Of a stretch of DNA of 64,000 nt, positions 1-9,600 are shown piece by piece (within the stretch, counting starts at the first letter, position 1; every line of letters begins with the position of its first letter). The notes beneath the pieces are model-generated. The model saw only the letters and a program-made list of their open reading frames with translations. It was not told the DNA's origin and ran no database searches. The stretch is from Alcaligenes endophyticus. GTDB lineage: Bacteria; Pseudomonadota; Gammaproteobacteria; Burkholderiales; Burkholderiaceae_B. The stretch covers positions 1 to 64,000 of the forward strand of contig NZ_JAPKND010000006.1 in NCBI RefSeq assembly GCF_026344035.1, given 5' to 3'. Made by a program: the position numbers and the translations under genes.

Positions 1-1873
1 GATAGACTTCAAGAGTCAAGATGACAACATTGCTATCGCCTTGAGTGATACCGGCATGGCGTTCCAGTTAGCTCAGCAGTTAAATATCGGTCAAAGCATT
101 ACTATCGGCAAGGATGGGCCCAGTATCACCGCAGCCGGCATCAATATGTCGGAAAAAACCATCACTAATCTGGCCAAGGGCAGTCAAGATGGTGATGCGG
201 TTAATATGGCGCAGTTCAAGGAGATTTCAAAAACCGCCAATTATGGCTGGAGCATCAGCGCCAATGGTAAAGCAAGCACAAACGTAAATTCCGGAACATC
301 AGTAGACTTCAGCAGTAAAGGGGACAACATCAGCATTACCCCCAATGCGAATGGTCTAGCCTTCGAGTTAAGCAAAGACCTTAATCTAGGCCAAGACGGC
401 AGCCTTACAGTAGGTAACACCGCCCTCAACAACGAGGGTCTTACTGTTCAAGATAGTGCCAGTAACAAAACCTCAACCACCGCATGGGGGACTACAGTCA
501 GCAACGCAGCAGGGGACAAGACCTCGGTCGGTGCGGGTTCAATCACTGTGGCTGATGCAAAAGGAAACACCACCTCTATCGGGAGCACGCTACTGACAGT
601 CGGCGGTGCCCATCCTGTTAACATCAATGGAGAAACCGGTCGAATTGGGGGCCTAAGTAACAAGACATGGAACCCAGATGACTACACCAGCGGCCAAGCC
701 GCAACAGAAGACCAGCTCAAGCACGTAAGCGATATCGCCCGTTCAGGCTGGACGGCCACCGACTCTGGTGACAATAGTTCCACTATCGGCCCCAAAGGAA
801 TAATAACGTTCGTTGGCGATGACAACATTGCCCTGGAACAGACCGGAACGGATAACAAAGCGAAAATTGAGGTGAAACTGAACAAGGATCTTGATCTAGG
901 GACAGATGGCAGCGTAAAAACCGCAGGCACCTTAATTAATAGCGCCGGCCTTACCGTAGGGGAAAATGTACAACTAGGAAGCATTGGTCTCATTATTACT
1001 AATGGCCCCAGTATGACTACGGCCGGGATCCATGCTGGCGGCATGCGCATCAGTCAAGTAGCCGCAGGTATAAGCGCAACCGATGCGGTTAATTATGGTC
1101 AGCTTCAGCCCCTAGAGTCATTTATACCATTGGATGGGAAAGGTTCTTTTGCCTACAACGGTGGCCAACACTCCACATTAAAAGAGGTGCTCGATAGCTT
1201 ACATTGGAACGTTGAGGCGCCAGCTGAAGGTGGTTCAGGCGGTTCTAATGGGTCTGGACTGCCAGGGGGAGGCAACAGCAGCTCCGGTCAAAATAGCTCT
1301 ATTCACAATGGCAATGCTGTCGGCTTTGTACAAGGTGACAACATCGTTATTTCCAAGACCGATAAGGTTAATGACGCCGGGCAAGTTGTTGGTGCCGACA
1401 TAAAAGTCGCAGTAGCTCAAGATATAAAAGTGAACGCCGTAAAAGCTAACGAAATTCAAATTAATAATGGCGGCCCCATTATTAACGAACAGGGTATCGA
1501 TATGTCTGGCAAACGTATTGCCAATGTCGCTGCAGGCGTCAACGAAACGGATGCAGTCAATGTACGGCAATTACAAGAGGCAACCGGTGGCCTACAAAAC
1601 CAAGTCAGCCATATTCGACAAGACGTACACCGCTTAGACAATAGGTTGAGTGCCGGTGTGGCAGCTGCTATGGCAACGGCTTCACTACCACAAGCCTATT
1701 TACCAGGTAAAAACATGATGTCCATGGCTGGAGGCACTTGGCGTGGAGAATCAGGGATGGCTATCGGTTTCTCGGGTATTACAGAAAATGGGAGATGGAT
1801 TTACAAGCTGTCTGGAAACTCAACCTCTCGTGGCGACTATGGCGGTGCAGTAGGCGTCGGCTATCAGTGGTAA
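1..1873 (+). CDS. YadA-like trimeric autotransporter adhesin, C-terminal part (5' end outside window)
   Basis: The frame is open from base 2, so about 623 C-terminal residues of a longer protein are seen. The visible part has repeated head/stalk modules (recurring GDNI, LNLGQDGS and LTVG strings) and three neck-type motifs ending in DAVN followed by a Gln-Leu or Gln-Phe pair (around bases 200, 1080 and 1550). A Gly/Ser-rich spacer lies near base 1230-1300. The end has a short coiled coil (VSHIRQDVHRLDNRL) and the compact YadA anchor domain finishing in GVGYQW, the C-terminal aromatic signature of outer-membrane barrels. In this family three chains share one 12-stranded barrel and display a fibrous adhesin. 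Ligand unknown; the N-terminal signal peptide is not visible. Confidence 0.93.
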   Translation, partial: IDFKSQDDNIAIALSDTGMAFQLAQQLNIGQSITIGKDGPSITAAGINMSEKTITNLAKGSQDGDAVNMAQFKEISKTANYGWSISANGKASTNVNSGTSVDFSSKGDNISITPNANGLAFELSKDLNLGQDGSLTVGNTALNNEGLTVQDSASNKTSTTAWGTTVSNAAGDKTSVGAGSITVADAKGNTTSIGSTLLTVGGAHPVNINGETGRIGGLSNKTWNPDDYTSGQAATEDQLKHVSDIARSGWTATDSGDNSSTIGPKGIITFVGDDNIALEQTGTDNKAKIEVKLNKDLDLGTDGSVKTAGTLINSAGLTVGENVQLGSIGLIITNGPSMTTAGIHAGGMRISQVAAGISATDAVNYGQLQPLESFIPLDGKGSFAYNGGQHSTLKEVLDSLHWNVEAPAEGGSGGSNGSGLPGGGNSSSGQNSSIHNGNAVGFVQGDNIVISKTDKVNDAGQVVGADIKVAVAQDIKVNAVKANEIQINNGGPIINEQGIDMSGKRIANVAAGVNETDAVNVRQLQEATGGLQNQVSHIRQDVHRLDNRLSAGVAAAMATASLPQAYLPGKNMMSMAGGTWRGESGMAIGFSGITENGRWIYKLSGNSTSRGDYGGAVGVGYQW

Positions 1874-1891
1874 GTTAGAAATCATTAAAAA

Positions 1892-1918
1892 ATGCATCGG
1901 TGGGTTCCACCGATGCAT
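1892..1918. terminator. Perfect 12-bp hairpin after the adhesin gene
   Basis: ATGCATCGGTGG and its exact reverse complement flank a 3-base loop, 19 bases after the adhesin stop. There is no T-run on the + strand side; an A-run precedes it, so it resembles an intrinsic terminator only when read on the - strand. It may still end or protect the adhesin transcript. Confidence 0.45.
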
Positions 1919-2233
1919 AACCTACGTAGTACCTATCTCCCTCTCACCGACATGCCAATAGTCAATCTTCAGGCCAACGGAATAGTCGAGGCATCAGCCT
2001 CAGTCTAATCACTCAAAAAATAAGCACTCGTTAGAAACGAATCACACCTTACATTCTTGTATATACAGTAGATACTTTTAGTATATACCCGCCGCGCTAT
2101 AGTGGAATGTACTCTTAGCTTACAAACACCTTTACTTTGGCTCTTTCTGGTGCTTTAGTAAGCACAGCTTTTTGCCGCTAACTTGAGTACCCTATTCGCT
2201 CAGCCAACCCATACACTCACACATGGAGGAAAA
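1919..2233. other. Non-coding gap with paired GTATATAC boxes
   Basis: No convincing gene. The 8-base palindrome GTATATAC occurs at 2059-2066 and again at 2081-2088, centres 22 bases apart, that is about two helical turns. This lies about 150 bases upstream of the hydroxyacid dehydrogenase start and could be an operator. The regulator is unknown. Confidence 0.4.
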
Positions 2234-3187
2234 ATGAAAATTGTAGTTCTAGAGTCTCTGGGAATTAGTGATAAAGAATTCAATACCATAACGCAACCCT
2301 TAACTGACGATGGCCATGAGTTAGTAGTGCACAAAGATGGCAAATCGGATGTTGAGACGCTTAAATCAAGAGTAAAAGACGCTGAAGTGTTAGTGCTTGC
2401 GAATATGCCACTGAAAGCGGAAGTCATAGCAGCCGCAGAAAAGCTGCAATATATTTCTGTCGCCTTCACCGGTTACGATCATATTGATTTAGATAAATGC
2501 AAAGAAAAAGGCATTAAGGTCTCTAATGCTGCCGGTTACAGCACTAACTCCGTCGCCGAGCTTACCTTTGGACTCATCATCTCCCTGCTGCGTAGCGTCG
2601 TGCCTTTAGAGAAAATAGTGAGGGAAGGCGGTACCAAACAAGGCTATCGACAAACAGACCTAAAAGGCAAAACAGTAGGTGTTGTAGGCACGGGAGACAT
2701 CGGCGGCACTGTCGCTGAGTTAGCCTTAGCCTTTGGCTGTAAAGTAATCGCGTACAATCGCAGTGAAAAACCAGAGCTCATCAAAAAAGGCGTAGTGTAT
2801 ACAACATTGGACGAGCTTTTACAGCAAAGCGATATCGTCACTATTCACACGCCGTTAACAGCCGAAACCAAGGGTTTAATTAACCAAGAAAAACTGGAGT
2901 TAATGAAATCCAGTGCAGTATTAATTAATACTGCCGTAGGCCCCATTGTTGATAATGCTGCCTTGGCACAAGCTCTACATAACGGCACCATCGCCGGTGC
3001 TGGCCTAGACAGAGTAGACATGGAACCACCAGTGCCTGCTGACTACCCTATCTTGGCTGCTCCAAACACCGTTCTTGTACCACACATTGGCTTTGCAACC
3101 GAAGAAGCCATGATAAGAAGAGCCAACATCACGTTTACTAACATTAGTAAATGGAAAGCTGGGGCTCAAGAAAACGTGATTCTTTAA
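2234..3187 (+). CDS. D-isomer-specific 2-hydroxyacid dehydrogenase family protein with altered active-site Arg
   Basis: A 317-residue protein of the NAD-dependent D-2-hydroxyacid dehydrogenase family. The start is ATG 2234, preceded by GGAGG at the right distance; an upstream in-frame start at 2183 has no such site. The Rossmann motif GVVGTGDIGG is intact. The His of the C-terminal PHIG motif and the Glu of the DRVDME segment are present. The usual NTARG motif carrying the substrate-binding Arg reads NTAVG (Val 235), so ordinary 2-keto acid reduction is in doubt. It stands alone between the adhesin and the convergent two-component operon. Substrate not predictable. Confidence 0.85.
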   Translation: MKIVVLESLGISDKEFNTITQPLTDDGHELVVHKDGKSDVETLKSRVKDAEVLVLANMPLKAEVIAAAEKLQYISVAFTGYDHIDLDKCKEKGIKVSNAAGYSTNSVAELTFGLIISLLRSVVPLEKIVREGGTKQGYRQTDLKGKTVGVVGTGDIGGTVAELALAFGCKVIAYNRSEKPELIKKGVVYTTLDELLQQSDIVTIHTPLTAETKGLINQEKLELMKSSAVLINTAVGPIVDNAALAQALHNGTIAGAGLDRVDMEPPVPADYPILAAPNTVLVPHIGFATEEAMIRRANITFTNISKWKAGAQENVIL

Positions 3188-3298
3188 CCGCTCAGACGGT
3201 TCTAGGAAGTTTTTGGCACTGTCTGAGTTTTAAAAACGTAGATGCCTTAACGTTATTGCTCCCTGAAACCGTCTTGTCATCCACTTAAAAAATAAAAA

Positions 3299-3329
3299 AA
3301 CGCTCGGTCATGCTTAATCGCCGAGCGTT
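3299..3329 (-). terminator. Intrinsic terminator of the two-component operon
   Basis: A perfect 9-bp stem (AACGCTCGG with CCGAGCGTT) has a 13-base loop. Read on the - strand it is followed by a T-rich run, 42 bases after the response-regulator stop. Confidence 0.85.
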
Positions 3330-3370
3330 GGTAATGACTTACCTGTTTAAACAGATATAACGCTATTCCA

Positions 3371-4474
3371 TTAAACCGCACAAACAGGCAAGGTGAGCAA
3401 AAGTGCTATCAGATCAGCCTCGCGGTTCGTGCGTGTTTTTTGAAAGATATTTCGCTTGTGAAAAGCCACGGTGGTTAGTGAAATATCAAACGCTGCGGCA
3501 ATCTCGCTGGATCGTAAGCCTTGGGAAAAAGCTGAAGCAATTTTTGCTTCCGTTGGAGTCAGTTGGAATAAAGCGCCTAGATGTCGGATGAAAAGAACTT
3601 CATTGCGGTTTCCACCCGAAACAAATAAGGCCACCACCGGATCACTTGGCATGGCATTCGCCTGCACAAGCGAACACACCGACACTAACAAATCACGCTC
3701 ACCCTGCGCATGGGCGATAGACAAGAGCTCTACCTGTTCTTGTCCTAGTAAGCTGGACTCCACCGCAGCTGCAATGACGGCATGCTTTCTTAATACCGAA
3801 CTAGGGCAAGTCGGCCACAGTATGCGCGATAAGTCCGGATAAACCCCAGTCGCCTCTAGTTGCAGTACGGCTGGATTAGCCAAAATCACGTTAGCCGCGC
3901 TGTTTAGCAAAATGATGCCGGTCCCGACCATATCTAACGTGCGCACTACTCCTTGGTACAGCCTTTCTGCCATATCGCTCGTCTGCGCTAAAGACTGACT
4001 GGCAGGTATCCCAGCCGACAAACTTTGCACCCGCCTCATCTGTCGAATCCGAGCGGCGATGGTGGCCAACATCAAATCAAAATTGATCGGCTTAACTAAG
4101 TAGTCGTCTGCCCCAGCATATTTGCCTCGGGTGATTTGTCCGGATCCGTCCTGTGCAGAGAGAAACACAAACGGCACCTCAGACAAGTCAGGTCGATTTT
4201 CACGTATCTCACGCAGTAACGCATAACCATCCATGCCAGGCATAGCAATATCACACAGGATTAGGTCGGGACAAGTGTGTTCAAGAAGCGCCCACGCCTC
4301 TTTACCATTCCCCGCTTGAATCACTACGTAGCCCACATCCTCAAGTTCTTCGACTAACACCTCGCGTAAGTCCGGCTCATCTTCAACACATAAGATAGTG
4401 CCTATGCCTTTTGGTGGATTGCCTACAAAGCCAAGTTGTTCATTAGAGGCCTTCACTTTGTGCTCCCCCATCAC
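3371..4474 (-). CDS. Response regulator, receiver domain plus C-terminal LuxR-type HTH
   Basis: 367 residues. Receiver domain at about residues 26-145, with acidic pair E31/D32, phospho-acceptor Asp 75 (LCDIAMPGMDG) and Lys 128 (VKPIN). The middle (about 170-290) looks like a PAS-type module (NSAANVILANPAVLQLEATG). The C-terminus is a LuxR/GerE helix-turn-helix (LTPTEAKIASAFSQGLRSSE). It should bind DNA when phosphorylated by the kinase encoded just upstream, whose 3' end it overlaps by 32 bases, which suggests translational coupling. Receiver-PAS-HTH order is unusual compared with NarL-type regulators, which lack the middle module. Targets unknown; the nearby autotransporter and porin/molybdoenzyme genes are candidates by position only. 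Confidence 0.9.
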   Translation of the reverse strand: MMGEHKVKASNEQLGFVGNPPKGIGTILCVEDEPDLREVLVEELEDVGYVVIQAGNGKEAWALLEHTCPDLILCDIAMPGMDGYALLREIRENRPDLSEVPFVFLSAQDGSGQITRGKYAGADDYLVKPINFDLMLATIAARIRQMRRVQSLSAGIPASQSLAQTSDMAERLYQGVVRTLDMVGTGIILLNSAANVILANPAVLQLEATGVYPDLSRILWPTCPSSVLRKHAVIAAAVESSLLGQEQVELLSIAHAQGERDLLVSVCSLVQANAMPSDPVVALFVSGGNRNEVLFIRHLGALFQLTPTEAKIASAFSQGLRSSEIAAAFDISLTTVAFHKRNIFQKTRTNREADLIALLLTLPVCAV

Positions 4475-5840
4475 TTTTCTGCTTCCAAACCTGATCCGCT
4501 ACTTGAAGGCTTAAGACAAAAATAGAACCCTCACCTAGCTCAGAAAACACGTCTACTTTACCCTCTTGTAAAGAGGCCAACTCCGAGGCGATATGTAGGC
4601 CGATACCTGTTCCAACTACGCTAGAAGCATCCCAGGCTCGAAAGTAGCGTTTAAAAATATGCTCCATATCCTCATTGGAAATGCCCCGCCCTTGGTCACA
4701 CACTAAACACTGCACCCACTCGCCCTTACGGCGTAAAATAACGCTGATCTCAGTATTGCTGTCCGAGTACTTCACTGCATTACTCAGAAAATTCTCCAGT
4801 ATTTGCGCCGTTAGAACGGGATCACAGCGCACCAGCACCTCCGTGCCCGCCTCGTTAATCAGATAAATGCGCCGCAGAGGCGTAAGCATGCGTTGTTCAG
4901 CAATCGCTTGTTGCGCCAAGTCCACCAGTGAATAAGTTCTTATCCTAGCTTGCACCTGTTCCAGGAAGCGATCCGCATTCAAGATAGAGTCGATTAAGTC
5001 GGTCAGGCGCTTTGTTGCCGCTCGCACTTTCTCTGCCCGACGTGCGATTTCATCGCCCCCCATGCGGCTGCCGGCGCGCACCAGCCGCTGCATGCTGGCA
5101 TCAATCACCGCCAAGGGATTGCGGAATTGATGCGACACCATCTCACCGAAACTACGATAAAGGTCGCTGATTTTACGCTCATGCTCCAGGCGCTTACTAA
5201 GCTCCAATTCGCGCCGTTTAGCATGTTCAATTTCTCGCGTTTTGCGTAGCGCATAGAGCAATTGCACCACAATAAACACACTACATACCCAAACACCTGC
5301 CATCAAAAAAAGCAGTAATAAGACCCGATTGCGATATCGATCAAGCTGCTCACCGGAGGCCTCCCATTGGGCCGCCATGGTTTTGCCTGCGATACGCGAC
5401 AACATGGCATCAAAAGATTGCAGCTCATCGATCAAACGCCGCACCATTTCCTTGTCCACGCTGCCATCAAGCAAGCCCTTAAAGGACTTTAGAGCTTGTG
5501 TATGTGCGAGAATCTCCTCATACCCATCAATGCTTTGTAACGCTTGAAGCTGAAGCCCTTCATTCAGCAGTTGTAAACGACTCAGCAACATTCGGTACCT
5601 AAACTGCACGTCAGGCAGTAGCTCCTCGTTCAGCTCGGTTTGCTCTAGTACCCTGCCCAACATCATGCTTTCAAGATGTGATTGATAAACCACCCAAGTA
5701 ATATTGGCATGAGTATTGTTACGCATTTCACGCTGAATATCTGCCAAACGTATAAGCGTAATAGTAAGCAACACGACCAGCGCTACAGTGGTTAGGATGG
5801 GTAAAACATAGCCAACAACCTTAGAGTTTACTCGTCCCAT
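4443..5840 (-). CDS. Membrane sensor histidine kinase
   Basis: 465 residues. Transmembrane segments at about 10-31 and 172-197 enclose a periplasmic, mostly helical sensor region of about 140 residues. A cytoplasmic coiled stretch (200-230) leads to the HisKA domain with phospho-acceptor His 237 (SHQFRNPL). The ATPase domain shows the N box (Asn 354, FLSNAVKYSD), G1 (DQGRG, 382-386) and G2 (GTGIGLH, 410-416). It is a complete orthodox kinase without receiver domain. The gene lies 11 bases downstream of a secreted molybdopterin-fold protein and overlaps the response-regulator gene. The secreted protein may be its periplasmic accessory sensor. Confidence 0.93.
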   Translation of the reverse strand: MGRVNSKVVGYVLPILTTVALVVLLTITLIRLADIQREMRNNTHANITWVVYQSHLESMMLGRVLEQTELNEELLPDVQFRYRMLLSRLQLLNEGLQLQALQSIDGYEEILAHTQALKSFKGLLDGSVDKEMVRRLIDELQSFDAMLSRIAGKTMAAQWEASGEQLDRYRNRVLLLLFLMAGVWVCSVFIVVQLLYALRKTREIEHAKRRELELSKRLEHERKISDLYRSFGEMVSHQFRNPLAVIDASMQRLVRAGSRMGGDEIARRAEKVRAATKRLTDLIDSILNADRFLEQVQARIRTYSLVDLAQQAIAEQRMLTPLRRIYLINEAGTEVLVRCDPVLTAQILENFLSNAVKYSDSNTEISVILRRKGEWVQCLVCDQGRGISNEDMEHIFKRYFRAWDASSVVGTGIGLHIASELASLQEGKVDVFSELGEGSIFVLSLQVADQVWKQKSDGGAQSEGL

Positions 5841-5851
5841 GTTGCTGCGCT

Positions 5852-6418
5852 TTATTTAACCGTGAGCTGTTTTAGCTGCCACACCCAGCGATAGTCGTAA
5901 CGGATATCCTGTAGCTTTCGATGGGAATCACGTGGATAAACGATCCATAAGGGCCCCTTATCAGAGAGCTCTAATTGCTTCCCGTCCATGTGTGTCGCCA
6001 TCAGCACCTCATAGTCAAAAAAATCATCCATGGGTATATGAACGGTGTAGCCATTATGCGCTTGTGCTTCTAGGTAAGTACCGTGAGCACCCACCAGATC
6101 TAGCACATGACGCACAAGAACCCCATCGAAACGCTTGACCCCATCAGTGGCCACGGTAGAAGTATGAATAGTGTGTTGAGGCAAGTGCTGGAGGTGCTCG
6201 GCGTCTAGATGCGCCGAGTGGTCGCCTTGATTGGTGTACTTAATAGCGCCTGTTATAAGCAAAAGAACCTCTTGCTTTGCAGGCGCCAACACATCCACCT
6301 CACTTACCATATCAGCTCGCACTTTCTGCCCCCCAACACACAACACCAAAGCCAACCAACATAACTTGGCTTGAGTGATCAAGCGGTACCTATTAAGTCG
6401 CGTGCTAGAGTGCTGCAT
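5852..6418 (-). CDS. Secreted oxidoreductase molybdopterin-binding-fold protein, lacking the Mo-ligand Cys
   Basis: 188 residues with an N-terminal hydrophobic signal (LCWLALVLCVGG, about residues 19-30). The rest resembles the sulfite-oxidase/YedY-type molybdopterin-binding fold: the stretch VRHVLDLVG, then YTVHIPMDDFF, then LWIVYPRD, ending DYRWVWQL. The mature part has no cysteine, whereas enzymes of this fold bind molybdenum through one Cys, so catalysis is unlikely. It is first gene of an operon with the kinase and regulator, which suggests a periplasmic ligand or redox sensing role. Role inferred from context only. Confidence 0.75.
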   Translation of the reverse strand: MQHSSTRLNRYRLITQAKLCWLALVLCVGGQKVRADMVSEVDVLAPAKQEVLLLITGAIKYTNQGDHSAHLDAEHLQHLPQHTIHTSTVATDGVKRFDGVLVRHVLDLVGAHGTYLEAQAHNGYTVHIPMDDFFDYEVLMATHMDGKQLELSDKGPLWIVYPRDSHRKLQDIRYDYRWVWQLKQLTVK

Positions 6419-6655
6419 GATTCCTCACTTCCCATGTTAGCTAAGTAGGTTTTTAATAAATCAACACTACAGGTGTAGATACCCCCTTGCACAAAGCGCA
6501 AATGGTGCAGTAAAGAGCTCCACTACCCAGCTTAACAAACATAAGCTCTCGTCTCCATCGTCAATAGCAAGGCTTTACCCTTAGACAAAACCTTCAATCA
6601 TGTTGCGTCTCCCGGCAAAGGACAGCCTAACTGCCAAGAGACGTACATGAGTGAC

Positions 6656-9600
6656 CTAGAAACGCGTTCTCAAACTCAGGTTGCCCGTATGCTCGGTAAA
6701 ACCGCTGCCGGCCTGCCCTTCGTAGCTCAGCCCTATAGAGGTATTGCGTCCTACCTGCACTTCTGCGCCTAGATCAAAGACAGCAGCATTTTTGATCATA
6801 GGGGCACCAACAACACCAAAGGTACTGCTATTACCCTGAATAAAGGACAAGCTTGCCTTGGGCTGACGGTCTCCAAACGCATGTCGCCACCCCAGCCCAC
6901 CACGCAGTTTCACGGCCGTAGTCCCCATATCGACAGAAGTAGCCGCACGCACACCCACTGTGCTAAGCGTCACATCATCGGTATGACTCTTACCTTTCAG
7001 TGCCGCCGCCCCGCCACTTTCGCTAAACCCGTCGCTACGATGCGACAGCCAGGTCAAGCCCAGATAAGGCTCCACCATACTGCGATCACTGACAGCCATG
7101 CTATAGCCTAGCTCACCGAACAACTGTGTAGTACGTGCATCGTAACTAGCTTTCAAAGACTGCTGCCCCCCTAGCTCTACATGGCGGCGGCTATCTATAT
7201 CATGCCAAATATGTGCTACACCTGCTTTCAAATTCAAGGAATTACTATGGTAAAGCCAGCTCTTCCCCGCGTACAAAGCTAAACTGTAGCTATCGATATC
7301 GGCGCTAGAATCGCGAGCATTCAGCTTTACCTTGCTGTCCGTATAAGCAAAAGCACCCCCTACCCTCCAGTCTGACTCTAGCAATGCCTCGGCACCCAGC
7401 GCAATGCTGTTCGTCTTGTTTTTACGTTCAGCAGTATTGCTATCACCCTTAGTTTTTTGGTCACCATGCGTGTAGCTCAACCATAGCGGATAGCCGCTAT
7501 CCGTTAACGGCGCCGACCCAGCCGAATGATCTCCCAAGCGTCCCAAAATAGCATTCGATAACCACGTACTATTGCTCATCAAAGCAACCCGCGTACTAGG
7601 ATGGATTTCACCCGACAACTGATCGAATGCGGCGCTAGGTTTTACAGACAAGAAAGCGGCATCGACGGCTGCATTTAACCCAGCAACAGACAATGCCCCG
7701 TCAGAAGTGGCCCGCTGGTTGGCGGTAAGATTAGCTTGCTGCAACGCTTGGTTGTTCACCGCCAACGCCATGGTGACCAAGTTGGCCTGATAACTAGGCT
7801 TGATGATAATCAATTCGTTACCTTGCCAGCTAGCTTCAGTAAACTCGCCCGCTATTCCGCCTGCAGCCGTTAAAATAGTGTAGTCATGATCGAGCCGATA
7901 TCCACCATTACCGTTCTCTTGCATAACGTGTAGGGCTGTTTGACTAATATCTGCCGCCCCAGGACCGGTAACATCAACACGATCAGCCTCACCCGCCGCG
8001 TTGACCTCTACTTCGTAGACGGTGCCATTACCCCAATTGATGGCGTTGGTCGTAATCACCCCTATAGAGTTGCCAGGGGCCACGCGTGCACCGTTAAGGG
8101 CATGCAAGGTACCACCAATGTTCCAGTTACCCGCCAAGGTAGACTGATCAATCTGCACATCCTCTAGCACGGTATTAGGTGCGGCAAATGAGCCCCCACT
8201 CAATGTTGAGCCATTGCTAAGCTCAATACCACGCACGTTCTGCACAGCCCCGGCATACTGGGCTTGATTCAGCGCAACGAAAGTGCCGCCAGTGGCAGTC
8301 AGGTCGGTCAAGCTACCTGCATCATCGGTAATGCTACCTGATACAGTGGCGCCATCACTAATAGTTAACTCAACCCGCCCTGTTTGAATACTGGTATCAC
8401 GCTCTACCAATAATAGTGCGCCATTGTTCTCTGTCGCTACGACTCCGGCGCCTAAATCCATGCGCATCACACCGACATCACCTTGGAACGCCGTCAAAGT
8501 GGGACCGCCTGAGATGATTTTAGTGTGAGTTAACGCAACTTGAGCCCCTTCCACATCAGACTCTAGAACCACTCCCCCGCCCGATGACTCTAACGTCGTG
8601 CCACCCGATGTATTCAGCGTACCGCCAAACGCCGCAGCCAACGCGTACGTGCCGTCTCCGCCATCGACCTTCACATTCACACCATCCAAAGTGACTACAG
8701 AATCAGCGGCCAAAACTCCTAAAGCCTGCTGTTCAGCACTTACTTCAACACGGCTGGAGTTTAGGGTTACACTGCCTTCCAAGGCGGAGACTCCCGTCGC
8801 TCCTTTTTTACCCTCAACCTGAATCAATGAATCAGCTACCTGGCCTATCGCACTGTCCAAGAAACTTAAACCGGTCGCTCGCGCTTCGCCTGTAACCATA
8901 ACAGTGGTATTACCCAAGGTGATTTCAGAGCCTACATTACCGGCACCTGCGCCTAGCGCCTCTCCTTGACCAGCATCAACCACCAATTGTGCATTCAAGA
9001 GGCTTACCGCGCTACCTGCCCCCGCGCTTAACCCTACTGCGTAACTACGATCGTCCAGTACGGTAGCCTCAAGGCTAGCACTTTCAACCTGCACCGACGC
9101 GCCGTTATTGACTTGCAGGGCGGTGGCGAGACTCTCAACCTCATTACTGCGGGCAGACAATGTTGTGGAACTGCCCTGAATCACTACGTCTTGTGACCCG
9201 CCAATATTGACGGCAGCGACACTGCCATCAGCGATAATGCTAATCTGACTATCAACAATACGTGCGTGAGTATCATTGTTGGAGCTCCAGCCCGTTCCCA
9301 AACCATTGACGGTAAGGTCCGTGTTTTCCACCGTGACGCTGGATGTGGAGCTAGAGATGCCAGACGTAGACCCACCGTCTCCCGTCACCTCGACGGTGCT
9401 ATCACTAAGCTTTAGCTCTGAACCGGAATCTGCCACGATTCCCGTCGCAACCAAAGCAGCCTTGACGTCAATGTTGACCTCTGACAAGGTCATTGTTGAA
9501 TCGCTTGCGTACACACCCGTAGCCCAGTTAGCATCTTCTGCCGCAATAATGGCTCGTGTGACATCTACCGTACTCTGTTGAGCAGTCAGCACTCTGGAGT

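Noticed and set aside
682-1050. 122-codon - strand frame within the adhesin
   Set aside because: It is opposite a conserved YadA-like frame; the hydrophobic translation reflects the Gly/Asn/Thr-rich coding of the other strand.
2183-2233. Upstream start of the first hydroxyacid dehydrogenase
   Set aside because: The extension precedes a strong GGAGG-ATG at 2234 and adds residues absent from the family.
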